A DNA stretch of 64,000 nt, taken from NCBI RefSeq assembly GCF_015278315.1, contig NZ_JADIJE010000001.1, forward strand, positions 310,001 to 374,000, written 5' to 3'. Under the pieces are notes generated by a model that worked only from the letters and a program-made list of their open reading frames with translations, did not search any database and had not been told where the DNA came from. Below are positions 28,383 to 37,700 of this stretch, one piece after another. Position numbers and translations under genes: made by a program. The stretch is from Microbacterium ureisolvens (GTDB lineage Bacteria; Actinomycetota; Actinomycetes; Actinomycetales; Microbacteriaceae). Within the stretch, counting starts at the first letter, position 1, and the number at the start of each line of letters is the position of its first letter.

Positions 28383-29113
28383 GGAGTTCGTCTCGTCTCG
28401 TCGGTCAGCGGCAGGCGCAGGGCGTCGTTGCAGATGTGGATGGCGGCGCCCAGAAGGGCCGGCAGGAACAGCGCCAACGCCGAGCCGATGACGGGCAGGC
28501 CTGCGCCGGCGACACCGAGTGCGATGAGCAGCAGCCAGGCGAGGCCGATATGCGGCCGCAGCGCGACGGCTCGCGCGGCGATGCTGAGCGTCTCGACGGG
28601 ACGACGGGCGGGGCCCGCCGCCGCGACGACGCACACGGCGATGAGCAGCACGACCGCGACCGCCGCGCCGGCCACGACGAACAGCAGCATCGCGTCGGCG
28701 TCGCCGAACAGGGCCAGGTCGTACGACAGCAGCAGCGCGACGGCGCTCGCGCCGGCCGCCGCCCACCACAGGTCGCGGCAGGCCCGGACGAACGACCGCC
28801 AGTACAGCCGTCCGCCCTGCGCGTCGGCGCGGTCCGCCAGCAGCCGTCGGCTGCTGCACAGCAGGGCGTATACCGCCGGCACGACCGGCAGCAGCGACAG
28901 CACCCCCAGCCACAGCGCGAGATGCGTCGGCTGCCAGCCCACCAGGGCGGTGAACGCCACCGCGGGAACGAGGCATCCGATGAACGCGACCGACACCACG
29001 AAGTACTGGAAGACGGTCAGCATCGTCGCGGCGACCGGGCCCTCCAGCGCGAGGAGGGTCCTGACGCGGCCCGCGAGTCCCGCCTGGCGCGTGGCATTCG
29101 ACGTGGCACTCAT
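28379..29113 (-). CDS. DUF624 (YesL-like) membrane protein
   Basis: A 244-residue membrane protein with about six predicted helices and the family position next to an oligosaccharide ABC importer, as in the Bacillus rhamnogalacturonan (yes) locus. Its biochemical role is unknown. ATGA overlaps join it to the permease before it (29110-29113) and GTGA to the alpha-galactosidase after it. The start is ATG at 29113. Confidence 0.8.
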   Translation of the reverse strand: MSATSNATRQAGLAGRVRTLLALEGPVAATMLTVFQYFVVSVAFIGCLVPAVAFTALVGWQPTHLALWLGVLSLLPVVPAVYALLCSSRRLLADRADAQGGRLYWRSFVRACRDLWWAAAGASAVALLLSYDLALFGDADAMLLFVVAGAAVAVVLLIAVCVVAAAGPARRPVETLSIAARAVALRPHIGLAWLLLIALGVAGAGLPVIGSALALFLPALLGAAIHICNDALRLPLTDETRRTP

Positions 29114-30009
29114 CCCTTCACCGCCCCGATGGACATGCCCTTGATGAAGTACCGCTGGAACGCCGCGAAGATCGCGACCGACGGGATGATCGCCAGGATC
29201 GCGCCGGTATAGATGAGCTGCCACTGCGAGGTGAGGAGGCCGACCATGCGGTTGATGGCGACGTTGATGGTGCCCGCCGAGGACGAATCGAGGAACACCA
29301 GCGGAATGAAGAAGTCGTTCCAGAGCCCCAGGGCCTGGATGATGACGAACGCCGACGTCACCGGCAGCAGCATCGGGAAGACGATCGACCAGAACGTGCG
29401 GAACCGTCCGGCGCCGTCGACGAAGGCCGCCTCTTCGACCTCGACGGGGATGCCCTTGATGAAGCTGCAGTAGAGGAGGATGCCGAAGCTCGCGGCGCCG
29501 CCGAGATGCACGAGGATCACGCTGGTCAGGGTGCTGTAGAGCCCGACGTCGTCGAAGCCCTTGACGAGCGGGATCATCCGGACCTGGAACGGGATCATGA
29601 GGCCGGCGATGAAGAGGATGTAGATCCAGCGGGCGCTTCGGCCGCCGATGCGCTCGATGCCGTACGCGGCCATGGGCACGATGGCGACGAGGAGGACGAC
29701 CGTCACGACGGTGATGATGAGCGTGTTCAGCAGCGCCTCGCCGTAGTCGGTCTGCTGGAACAGCTGCACGTAGTTGTCGAGGGTGAACTGCGTGGGCAGG
29801 CCCATCGGGTCCATCGTGATCTCGGAGTAGGAGCGGAACGAGTTGAGCAGCGCGTAGATCACCGGGCTCGCGACGATCACCACGAGGACGGCGAGGACGA
29901 TCATCACGACGATCTGCCCGGGCGTCACCTTCTTCTTGCGCGACGCGCTGCGCCCTCGCCGCGGCCCTGCGTGGTCCGGTGCGACGACGAGTTCGGTCTC
30001 GGTGCTCAT
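29110..30009 (-). CDS. Carbohydrate ABC transporter permease (MalG type)
   Basis: A 299-residue inner-membrane permease with six helices. The EAA loop that contacts the ATPase reads VEEAAFVDGAGRFRTFWSIVFPM, ending in the usual LP. It pairs with the preceding MalF-type permease by ATGA overlap. No ATPase gene lies in the locus, so a shared MsiK-like ATPase elsewhere must energise it, as is normal for CUT1 importers of Actinobacteria. Confidence 0.93.
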   Translation of the reverse strand: MSTETELVVAPDHAGPRRGRSASRKKKVTPGQIVVMIVLAVLVVIVASPVIYALLNSFRSYSEITMDPMGLPTQFTLDNYVQLFQQTDYGEALLNTLIITVVTVVLLVAIVPMAAYGIERIGGRSARWIYILFIAGLMIPFQVRMIPLVKGFDDVGLYSTLTSVILVHLGGAASFGILLYCSFIKGIPVEVEEAAFVDGAGRFRTFWSIVFPMLLPVTSAFVIIQALGLWNDFFIPLVFLDSSSAGTINVAINRMVGLLTSQWQLIYTGAILAIIPSVAIFAAFQRYFIKGMSIGAVKG

Positions 30010-31043
30010 GCCTGGATCTCCCTCTTGCGCATGTAGGCGTTGGCCGCGACGGTGCTGACGATCACGACGAGGAACAGCACGATGGCGGCGGCGCTGCCGA
30101 AGCCGGCGCGGTACTCGCCGAACCCGACCTTGTAGATGAAGAACGCCATGGTCTCGCTGACGAACCCGGGCCCGCCGGAGGTCAGCACCATGACCTGGTC
30201 GAAGATGGTCCAGCCGGCGATCATCGCGAGCGTCATGTTGACGGTGACCGCACCGGCGAGCATCGGCCACGTGACGTGACGGAACACCTGCCGGCTGTTC
30301 GCGCCGTCGATGCGCGCGGCCTCGACGAGTTCCTGTGGCACCGACTGCAGGTTGGCGAGGTAGATGAGCGTCGTGTTGCCGCCCAGCGTGAAGCACGTGA
30401 TGAAGAGGATGACCCAGACGACGATGGTGCTGTCGCCGAGCCAGTCACGGGCCCATTCCGGCAGCCCGGCGTCGCGGAGGAAGGTGTTGACCGCACCGAA
30501 GTTGTAGTTGAGCAGGTACTTCCACACCGTTGCGAGGATGAAGGCGCTGACGAGCGACGGCAGGTACACGGCGGTGCGGAAGAGCCCCTGCCAGCGGCCC
30601 ACCACCTTGTCGAGCATGAGTGCGACCGCCAGCGAGATCGCGTTGATGATCACCGCGGATCCGAGGCCCAGGATGAGCGTGTTCTTGACGGCGTTCCAGA
30701 ACCGTCCGCTCGTGAGGATCTCCTCGTAGTTGCGGGTGCCGACGTAGTCGTAGTCGGGGCTGATCCCGTCCCAGTCCGTGAAGCTCAGCTGGAGGGACTG
30801 GATCGAGGGGATGATCACCATGAGCAGGTAGATCACCAGCGCCGGCGCGATGAAGCCGAGCATCACCCACCGCGCCGACCGGAACCGTCCGGTGCGCCGC
30901 TTCTCCCGCTGCGACCCCTGCGGCACGAAGGAGACGTCCTCGGCCGCACCTTCGGGTGCGCCGTCGAGCGGTCCTTCGCCGCTGAGGCGGACGGCGGTGC
31001 CGACGACCTCGGTCTGCCCCTGCAGGGCGCTCTGATCTGTCAT
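30006..31043 (-). CDS. Carbohydrate ABC transporter permease (MalF type)
   Basis: A 345-residue permease. A polar N-terminal tail of about 55 residues precedes six membrane helices. The EAA motif is in VEAARIDGANSRQVFRHVTWPM. AGGAGGTCTCC precedes the ATG at 31043, a very strong ribosome site. A stem-loop lies between it and the binding-protein gene. Together with the next permease it forms the membrane channel. Confidence 0.93.
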   Translation of the reverse strand: MTDQSALQGQTEVVGTAVRLSGEGPLDGAPEGAAEDVSFVPQGSQREKRRTGRFRSARWVMLGFIAPALVIYLLMVIIPSIQSLQLSFTDWDGISPDYDYVGTRNYEEILTSGRFWNAVKNTLILGLGSAVIINAISLAVALMLDKVVGRWQGLFRTAVYLPSLVSAFILATVWKYLLNYNFGAVNTFLRDAGLPEWARDWLGDSTIVVWVILFITCFTLGGNTTLIYLANLQSVPQELVEAARIDGANSRQVFRHVTWPMLAGAVTVNMTLAMIAGWTIFDQVMVLTSGGPGFVSETMAFFIYKVGFGEYRAGFGSAAAIVLFLVVIVSTVAANAYMRKREIQA

Positions 31044-31064
31044 GGAGACCTCCTCGGCTCCGGT

Positions 31065-31096
31065 CGGGGCACCCGGGCAGCAGCCCGGGCACCCCG
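31065..31096 (-). other. Intergenic stem-loop between binding-protein and permease genes
   Basis: The arms 31065-31078 and 31083-31096 pair at 12 of 14 positions around an AGCA loop, with a 2-nt internal mismatch. In many CUT1 operons a hairpin at this point stabilises the binding-protein message or partly terminates transcription, giving excess binding protein. Confidence 0.65.
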
Positions 31097-31106
31097 GCCC
31101 TGTGGG

Positions 31107-32477
31107 TCAGCCCGCGGCGACCGTCTTGTCGAACTCGGCCTGCACCTTGGCGATCGTGTCGTCGATCGAGCTCTGCCCGTCCTGCATCTCGATCCGCGCC
31201 TGGCGGAAGAAGGTGTTGAACGCGCTGAACGTAGCGAGGTCCGACACGTTCTCGTACCAGGCGAGGTTCGGGTTCTCGAGCAGGGCGAAGTAGTCCGCCG
31301 CGCCGGGAATGGAGGTGTTGCGCTCGACCTCGTCGGCCGCCACGATGTTCGGCGCGAGCCAGCCGTTCTCCTCCATGAGGTTCGCGGTGTCGACCTGGTA
31401 GAAGAACTCGAGGAACTCCGTCGCCGAGGCGTACTCGGCCTCGTCCTCCTCCGCCTGCGCCGAGATCGCGAGGCCGCCCGCGGTGTCGCCGTTGACGGCG
31501 TTCTTCAGCACGTTGATCGTGCCGTCCTCGCCGGGGACGATGAAGAGCCCCGCGTTGAAGTCGGGGTCGACCTTGTTGATGTCGTTCAGTCGGCCGATGC
31601 CCGCGGACGACGTCGCCATGACCGCCATGTCGTTGACCAGCAGCGTGGTCGTCTGCGCGTCGGCGGTGGACTGCCACCCCTCGAGCACGTACTCGTTCGT
31701 GATGTCGAGGAGCTCCTGCAGCGGCTCGCGCAGGTCTTCGATGCTCGCGTCGCCGTTCTGCGCGGCCGTCCAGAAGCCGCCCTCATCGCCGTACTCCGCG
31801 AAGTACGGCGCGGCGAGCTGCTTCCAGAGCTGGTCGCTGGGCCACACCTCGGCCGCGGCGGTGGCGAGGGGCGCGTCCCCGTTTGCCTTGATGTCATCCA
31901 TCAGCTCGACGAAGTCGTCGTAGGTCTCGGGCACCTCCAGGTCGTTCTCCTCGAAGTAGTCCTTGTTGTAGACGATGTTGAGACCGATCTCGCCGTTGAG
32001 TGCGCTGTAGGGGACGGTGTAGACGTTGCCGTCGGATGCGCTGCCCACGGCCTCCGGCTCGATCAGCTCGGTCACCGAGTCGGGGATCGGCGCGAGCTTG
32101 CCGGCGTTGATGTAGGTGAGGGTGTCGCGCATGTCGACGACAGCCGGCCAGTTTCCGGTGGCATCCATCGTCTTGAGCGCGGTGGCGTAGTCGCTGCCGG
32201 CGGGCAGCGGGTCGAGCTGCACCGTCGTGGTCTCGCTCTGCTCGTTGAAGGCGTCGACCACCGCGTCGACGACCGAGTTCCAGGTCTCGTCGCCGGTGGC
32301 GTACAGGAAGCGGATGGTCGTCTTGTCGGCGGCCGCGCCGCCGTCGCCCTCACCCGTCGCGCTCGTGCACCCTGCCAGCACCATCGCCGTGGCGGCCAGC
32401 GCGGCCCCTCCGACGACCCACTGCGAGCGGCGGCCCAGCCGGGCGCGCACCTCTGCCCGCGTCGTTTCCTCGTGCAT
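31107..32477 (-). CDS. Extracellular solute-binding lipoprotein of the sugar importer
   Basis: A 456-residue family 1 solute-binding protein. The N-terminus has a short positive stretch and hydrophobic helix with lipobox LAGC (Cys37). The mature region shows the family pattern TIRFLYATGDETW...ALKTMDATGNWPAVV...GLAISAQAEEDE. The start is the ATG at 32477 with GGGAGA upstream. The operator lies 57 bp before it. It captures oligosaccharides in the wall space and delivers them to the two permeases. The ligand is unknown. Confidence 0.92.
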   Translation of the reverse strand: MHEETTRAEVRARLGRRSQWVVGGAALAATAMVLAGCTSATGEGDGGAAADKTTIRFLYATGDETWNSVVDAVVDAFNEQSETTTVQLDPLPAGSDYATALKTMDATGNWPAVVDMRDTLTYINAGKLAPIPDSVTELIEPEAVGSASDGNVYTVPYSALNGEIGLNIVYNKDYFEENDLEVPETYDDFVELMDDIKANGDAPLATAAAEVWPSDQLWKQLAAPYFAEYGDEGGFWTAAQNGDASIEDLREPLQELLDITNEYVLEGWQSTADAQTTTLLVNDMAVMATSSAGIGRLNDINKVDPDFNAGLFIVPGEDGTINVLKNAVNGDTAGGLAISAQAEEDEAEYASATEFLEFFYQVDTANLMEENGWLAPNIVAADEVERNTSIPGAADYFALLENPNLAWYENVSDLATFSAFNTFFRQARIEMQDGQSSIDDTIAKVQAEFDKTVAAG

Positions 32478-32533
32478 GTGATCTCCCTTGATTCGTGCCG
32501 GAACGATTCCGTCCCGGAGAGAGTACCTCAAAG

Positions 32534-32549
32534 TGGACAACGTTTGCCA
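32534..32549. promoter_or_regulatory. LacI-family operator before the importer operon
   Basis: TGGACAACGTTTGCCA, a near-perfect palindrome around CG with AACGTT at the centre. It lies between lacI and the binding-protein gene. Two related sites occur at 22680-22695 and 33694-33709. Confidence 0.7.
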
Positions 32550-32637
32550 CTCATTTCAGAATCGCACGATCGAGGGCTTCCAGGTTCGTCCGGGCTCGCC
32601 CTCACCGACCATCATCGGGAGAGCGCTGCGGCCGGGC

Positions 32638-33678
32638 TCACGCGCGCACGAGCGGCTCGCCCCGGAGGATCGGGATCGCCGTGAGAGCCACGGTCTCGCC
32701 CTGCGGACCCGCATCGTCCAGCACGAGGGCGAGCGCGGCGCCGCCGAACTCCTCGAGCGGCACCTCGACCGTGCTGAACGACGGGAGCACGTCGCCGAGC
32801 ATCGGGACATGGTCGAACCCGGTCACCTCGATGGCGTCCGGTGCCGCGATGCCGAGCTCGCGCAGCCGCGCGATGACGCCGACGGCCATGGCATCGCTCA
32901 TCGCGGCGATCACCTCGAGCTCGCCGAGCCGATCGCGCAGCAGATCGACCGCGCGGTAGCCGCCGTCCCGCGAGAACTCGGTGTGCACGATGTCCTCCTC
33001 GGCGATTTGGATCCCGCGACCGGCGAGACCCTCGACGAAGCCCTCGACGCGTTCGAGGGCGGTGACCTCGCCGGCAGGACCCGAGACGATCGCGAACCGT
33101 CGTTCGCCTGCATCCGCCAGCCCGTCCGCGAGCAGGCGGGCGGCGTGCCTGTTGTCGACCGTGACCGTCGGGAATCCGAGGTCGTTGTCGCCGATCACGA
33201 CGATCTTCGCGCCGTGATCGTGGAGCACCATCAGCTGCTCCTTGACGGACGCCTCTCGCGCGGGATCGGTCGTGCGGCTCGTCGCCATGACGACGGCGAG
33301 GTGCCGCTCGCCGCGGAGCTGCGTGAGGATGTCGAGCTCGCGCGTCGAGTCATCACGCGTCGTGCGCACGGCGACCGAGATGCCGCGCTCCTCGGCGGCG
33401 TGCATCATGCCCGAGATCATCGTCGCCGACCCGAAGTCGTCGATGTCGCCGACGATGAAGGCCACCGTGCGGGCGCGGCCGCCCTTGATCGCCTGTGCGG
33501 CGGGGCTGACCGAATAGCCGAGGGTGCGGGCCGCCTCCTCGACGCGACTGCGCAGCTCGGGCGATCCGCTCTGCTTTCCGCGCACGCCGCCGTTCAGGGC
33601 GCGGGAGGCGGCGGGCACCGACACCCCCGCCAGGCGCGCCACGTCGGCGAGGGTGGGCGGCTTGGCTGCGTGCGTCAT
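32638..33678 (-). CDS. LacI-family transcriptional regulator
   Basis: A 346-residue repressor. The helix-turn-helix at about 9-28 reads TLADVARLAGVSVPAASRAL with the minor-groove hinge region after it. The periplasmic-binding-protein-like ligand domain occupies about 65-346. It is the gene immediately upstream of, and on the same strand as, the importer operon. An operator-like sequence 15 bp before its own start suggests autoregulation. The inducer is probably a sugar released by the locus enzymes. Confidence 0.93.
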   Translation of the reverse strand: MTHAAKPPTLADVARLAGVSVPAASRALNGGVRGKQSGSPELRSRVEEAARTLGYSVSPAAQAIKGGRARTVAFIVGDIDDFGSATMISGMMHAAEERGISVAVRTTRDDSTRELDILTQLRGERHLAVVMATSRTTDPAREASVKEQLMVLHDHGAKIVVIGDNDLGFPTVTVDNRHAARLLADGLADAGERRFAIVSGPAGEVTALERVEGFVEGLAGRGIQIAEEDIVHTEFSRDGGYRAVDLLRDRLGELEVIAAMSDAMAVGVIARLRELGIAAPDAIEVTGFDHVPMLGDVLPSFSTVEVPLEEFGGAALALVLDDAGPQGETVALTAIPILRGEPLVRA

Positions 33679-33693
33679 GTCGTCCTTCCGCGG

Positions 33694-33709
33694 CTGATAA
33701 CGCTATCCA
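33694..33709. promoter_or_regulatory. Weaker LacI-type operator before lacI
   Basis: CTGATAACGCTATCCA matches the importer operator at 10 of 16 positions and keeps the ACG core. It lies 15 bp before the lacI start, a position suited to autorepression. Confidence 0.45.
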
Positions 33710-34006
33710 GTATCGCGGATGCTTCGCCGGCGACGCAGGAGCCGTGGCCCGACTTCACTCCTCGCCACAGCGCCCGGGACGCCCGGTACATCGAGCCGTT
33801 CGCGAACGGGCGCTCCTCCGCGAGCTCGAGATCGTGCCGCAACCGCCGTTCAGGGTCCGGCGATGCAGGCGTGGAGCGATGCGGCGCTTGGGGGTGAGCA
33901 CGCGCGCCAACGCCCCGTGCGCTACTCGGCGCTCCGCCCACGGGCCAGCCCTCTCACCAGATCCTCAACGACAGCACTTGCGGCGGGGACGGATGCTACG
34001 GCTATT
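33710..34006. other. Intergenic region with no recognised gene
   Basis: Between lacI and the DUF2975 gene. Open frames here have no family signature, poor starts and no ribosome site. I see no RNA gene or repeat. The last bases turn AT-rich toward the repeat at 34007. Confidence 0.5.
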
Positions 34007-34039
34007 GTTTTTCGATAGCTACATGCCGTTTATCGATAG
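34007..34039. promoter_or_regulatory. Direct repeat with 21-bp period before the DUF2975/XRE operon
   Basis: GTTTTTCGATAG (34007-34018) and GTTTATCGATAG (34028-34039) match at 11 of 12 positions, exactly two helical turns apart. This is an AT-rich spot in a GC-rich context and abuts the ribosome site of the DUF2975 gene. It is a likely site for the XRE regulator encoded next. Confidence 0.55.
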
Positions 34040-34046
34040 GTGGGCC

Positions 34047-34523
34047 ATGCGCAGTACGACGATCCTGATCCTCAAGGCCCTCATCGCGGTGCTGATCGCG
34101 CTGCTGCTCGTGTGCCAGTTCGCCGTGCTGCCCGGCATGGCGCGGTCGCTCGCCGGGATGTACCCGTACCTCGCCTACCTGGAGGTGCCGGGCGTGATCA
34201 TCGGCGTGATCTTCACGCTGTGCGCGCAGGTCGTGCTCGTGTGCGTCTGGCGCCTGCTCACGCTGGTCCACGCCGACAGCATCTTCACACCGCGCGCGTT
34301 CGTCTGGGTCGACGTGAGCCTCGCCGCCGTCGTCATCGCCACGGTGCTGGTCGTCACGACCCTCGCCTTCATCTGGACGGCACCGTCGGGGTCGCCGTCG
34401 GTCGTGCTGCTGTGCCTGCTTGGCATCGTCGTGGGCTGCGGACTGTCGCTGCTGCTCGTGGTGCTGCGCGGGCTCCTGCGCAAGGCGTCGCAGCTGGAGC
34501 ACGATCTGTCGGAGGTCGTGTGA
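34047..34523 (+). CDS. DUF2975 membrane protein
   Basis: A 158-residue protein with four predicted helices at about 5-27, 42-68, 85-105 and 118-142. DUF2975 proteins are almost always paired with a small Cro/XRE protein of the YozG type, and that is the case here: the stop overlaps the next start (TGATG, 34521-34525). GATAGGTGGG serves as the ribosome site. An in-frame ATG at 34023 is a possible longer start. Function is unknown; a membrane sensor or antagonist of the regulator is the usual suggestion. Confidence 0.8.
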   Translation: MRSTTILILKALIAVLIALLLVCQFAVLPGMARSLAGMYPYLAYLEVPGVIIGVIFTLCAQVVLVCVWRLLTLVHADSIFTPRAFVWVDVSLAAVVIATVLVVTTLAFIWTAPSGSPSVVLLCLLGIVVGCGLSLLLVVLRGLLRKASQLEHDLSEVV

Positions 34524-34768
34524 TGCCGATCATCATCAACCTCGACGTGCAGCTGGCGAAGAAGAAGATGTCGGTCACGGACTTCGCCGCTGCGATCGAC
34601 ATCACGCCTGCGAACGTCTCGGTGCTCAAGAACGGACGCGCCAAGGCCGTGCGCTTCACCACGCTGGATGCGATCTGCCGCGTGCTCGAGTGCCAGCCGG
34701 GCGACATCCTCGAGTGGGTGCCTGACGACCATCCCGCCGCGATCGCCGCAACGGAGGCCGGAGCATGA
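34523..34768 (+). CDS. XRE/Cro-type regulator (YozG-like)
   Basis: An 81-residue helix-turn-helix protein. The HTH covers about 16-62, with MSVTDFAAAIDITPANVSVLKNGRAKAVRF and the downstream LDAICRVLECQPGDIL segment typical of YozG. It overlaps DUF2975 before it and the large membrane gene after it (ATGA, 34765-34768), so all three are probably one operon. The 21-bp-period repeat in front of the operon is a candidate autoregulatory site. Confidence 0.9.
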   Translation: MPIIINLDVQLAKKKMSVTDFAAAIDITPANVSVLKNGRAKAVRFTTLDAICRVLECQPGDILEWVPDDHPAAIAATEAGA

Positions 34769-37700
34769 GCGTCATCGCGTCTGCCGCACGGCGCGCACCG
34801 GCGTGGAGCACCACCGCGATCGCCGAGCTGCTCGATGTCGAGCGGTGCCCGGTGTGCGCCCGGGGCGTCGTGGCCGAGCGCCGGTGCCCCGCGTGCGGCG
34901 CCGACTTCGCCGGGGCGATCGGGCAGGATCTCTGGATCGCCTCGCAGCGAGCCGTCGACGCGCTGCGCGCGCGGCAGCAACTGCTCGAGCGGGTGCCCCT
35001 CTCGCCGGCGGTGGCCGGCCCCGCAGAGGGTGCGGCGAGGGTCGGCGCACCGACGATGGCGAGCGGCGACGCGCTGGCCCCGGAAGGAGCCCCCGGCGCC
35101 TCCCCGGTCGCGCTCCCCTCCGGGCGCTCCGCGACGGTGCAGTCGGTGCTCGCGGTCGCCGGCGCCGGACTCGTCGCGATCGCTGCCGTCGTGTTCACGT
35201 TCTTCAACCCCGACCTCGCCGATCCGCTGCCGCGCGCCGCGATCGTGGGCGCGATCGCCGCCGCGTTCCTCGGCGGCTCCGCCCTGCTGGCGCGGCGACG
35301 CCTGCGGTTCTCGGCCGAGGCGATCGGCGCCCTCGGCGTCGTCTTCCTCGCGCTCACTGTCACGGCGGTGCAGCCGCTGCTGCCGATGGAGGTGAGCGGC
35401 TGGGTGTTCACCGGGCTGGCGACGCTCCTGGCCGGCGGCGCGCTCGCCGTGCTCGGTCCGCGCGCCGGCATCCGCGCCTGGCTGTGGAGCGGCACGGTCG
35501 CGCTCGCCTTCGTGCCGCTGATGCTGTCCCTCGCCGCGGACTCAGCGCTCGCGGCGACGGCGGGGAGCCTCGCCTCCGCGGCAGCGGCGAGCGCGCTCGT
35601 CGCTCTCGCGGGCCGTGGCGACGCGGGCTTCGGGCACCCGCTCGCGGGAGAGCGCGTCACGCTCACCGTCGTGCAGTTCGGGTTCGCCGCGGCGGCCGTG
35701 GTGACGGTGTGGGGGGCGGATGCCGCAGCCGCCGTCGCGACCCCGGTCCTCGTGTCGCTCGCACTCGTCGCCGTCGCGGCGATCGCTGTCGCATCGGCTC
35801 GCCATCCCGCCGGGACGCTCTGGACGGGCGTCGCCGGGGCGGCGATCGTCGGCGCGGTCGTGGTGCTGCCGCTCGCGGCGCCCGGCCGCGCGGTCGACGG
35901 GTGGCTCGCCGCCTTCCCGGCGGCCGCCGCCCTGGGCCTCGTGGCCGTGGGCGCCCTCACTCCCCTGCATCGCGCGCTGCGGCGCGGTGCGTTCTTCGGC
36001 GGCGCCGTCTCCGTCGCCGGGATCGTCGCGGTGATCCCCACGCTCGCCGCGCTCCTCACGCTGGCGGGCACCCTCGCCGGACGGTCGGCCGATCGTGTGC
36101 TCCTCCCCTCCGCCGCGGCGCTCAGCCTGACCGCGGGCCTGACGGCCCTGGCGCTCGGCCTCTCGTCCTTCGCCGCGCTCACCGCATCCCGCCACGTCGG
36201 CGCGGGCGACGGCGGCGGCGAGCCCGCTGCGGCTGCGGCATCCGTCCTCCCCGTCGCGGTGGGCTCGAAGGACCCTGAGCAGCCGGAGGGGATTCGGATG
36301 CCGCGTCCGCTCGGCACACGGTGGCTCGGGTTCGTCGGCGCGTGGTACGCCGTGCTCGCGTTCCTCACCGTTCTGACCCTTCCCGCACTCGAGGTGTGGG
36401 CGCGCATCGGACTGGCGCTGGGTGCCGCCGTCGTCGCGAGCGCGGTCGCGAGCGCATGGCTGCGGGACGCCTCGCTCGCCGTCCGCCTGCCGCTCGTAGC
36501 CGGCGCGCATGCCGCCGTCGTGTTCGCCGCGGTGCTGTCGTGGCGTGATGACACCCTGACCGTGTGGGCCGGTGCCGCCGTCGTCGCCGCGATGACGGTG
36601 CTCGCCATGACGGTGCCGCGGCGGGCCCGGTTCCTGCACGTGGGCGTGGCGTTCGGCTACGCACTGGTGGTGCTCGCCACCGCGCTCGCGCGCGGCGGCG
36701 CCGACCCGATCGTGGTGGTGTGCCTCACCACCTGCGCCGCCGGCATCGTCGCCATCGCGGTGACGTTCGCCCGTCGCGTGGCGTCCCGTGAGTGGTACGC
36801 CGTGCTCGCCGTAACCGCCGTGCCTTTCGGCATCGGCGTGCTGCAGGTCGTCGTCGAGCGCAGCGGCTGGACCGCGCTGTCGACGGCAGTCGTCTTCCTG
36901 CTCGCGCTGACGCTCGTGACGACGACCCGTCGCGGGCTCAGCATCGTCGTGCGCACGCTCGCGGCCGCGACTCTGGTGCCCGCCGCCGCTGTCGTGGCGG
37001 TCTGTCTGGGCGCCCAACTGCTGCCGATGAGCGGATCGCCGATCGTGCTCCCGGTGATCGCGGCGCTGGTCGCGGCGGTGCTCGCCTCCGCTGACACCCT
37101 GCGCGATGCCCTCCGGCGGCGAATCCCGCGACGGCATGCGCGGTTCGCCGGAGTCGCGGTCGAGGCATCCGCTCTCCTCACCGCGACCATCGCAGTGCTG
37201 CTGTCGCTGGTGCGCTCATCGGCGGGGCTGCCGACGACGCTGCTCGTCCTCATGATCCTCGGCGCCGGCTTCGTCGCCATGGCGCTGTTCTCGCCGCGGC
37301 GCCACGCCTGGCCGCTCGCGGGCGCCGCGTTCACGGGAGCGCTGTGGAGCGCGTGGGGCATCGCCGGCGTCGGGGGCCTGGAGCCGTACCTCCTGCCGCC
37401 GGCGCTCGGCGCGGCCCTGGTCGGGGCGGTGCTCACGGCGCGCGGGCGCCGGGCCACCGGTCTGTACGCCGCCGGACTCGGCGTGGCCGTCGTGCCTGTG
37501 CTCGCCGCGCTCGTGCTGGCCGGCACGCCCGCCGAGCCGCCGGCGATCGCCGGTGAGTCACCCGCCCGCGCGTACGGGCTCGTGGGCGCCGCGTGGGCGC
37601 TGGTGGCGGCATCCGTCGTCGTCTCGAGGTCTTCGCACGCAAGCGTTCGGCGGCTCCGTGCGCTGCGGATGCCGACGCTCGCCGTCGCCGTCGTCGCGGC

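Noticed and set aside
33744..34046. Open frame upstream of DUF2975 as an N-terminal extension of about 100 residues
   Set aside because: The extension is Arg/Pro-rich, lacks a ribosome site and would run through the lacI promoter region and the direct repeat.
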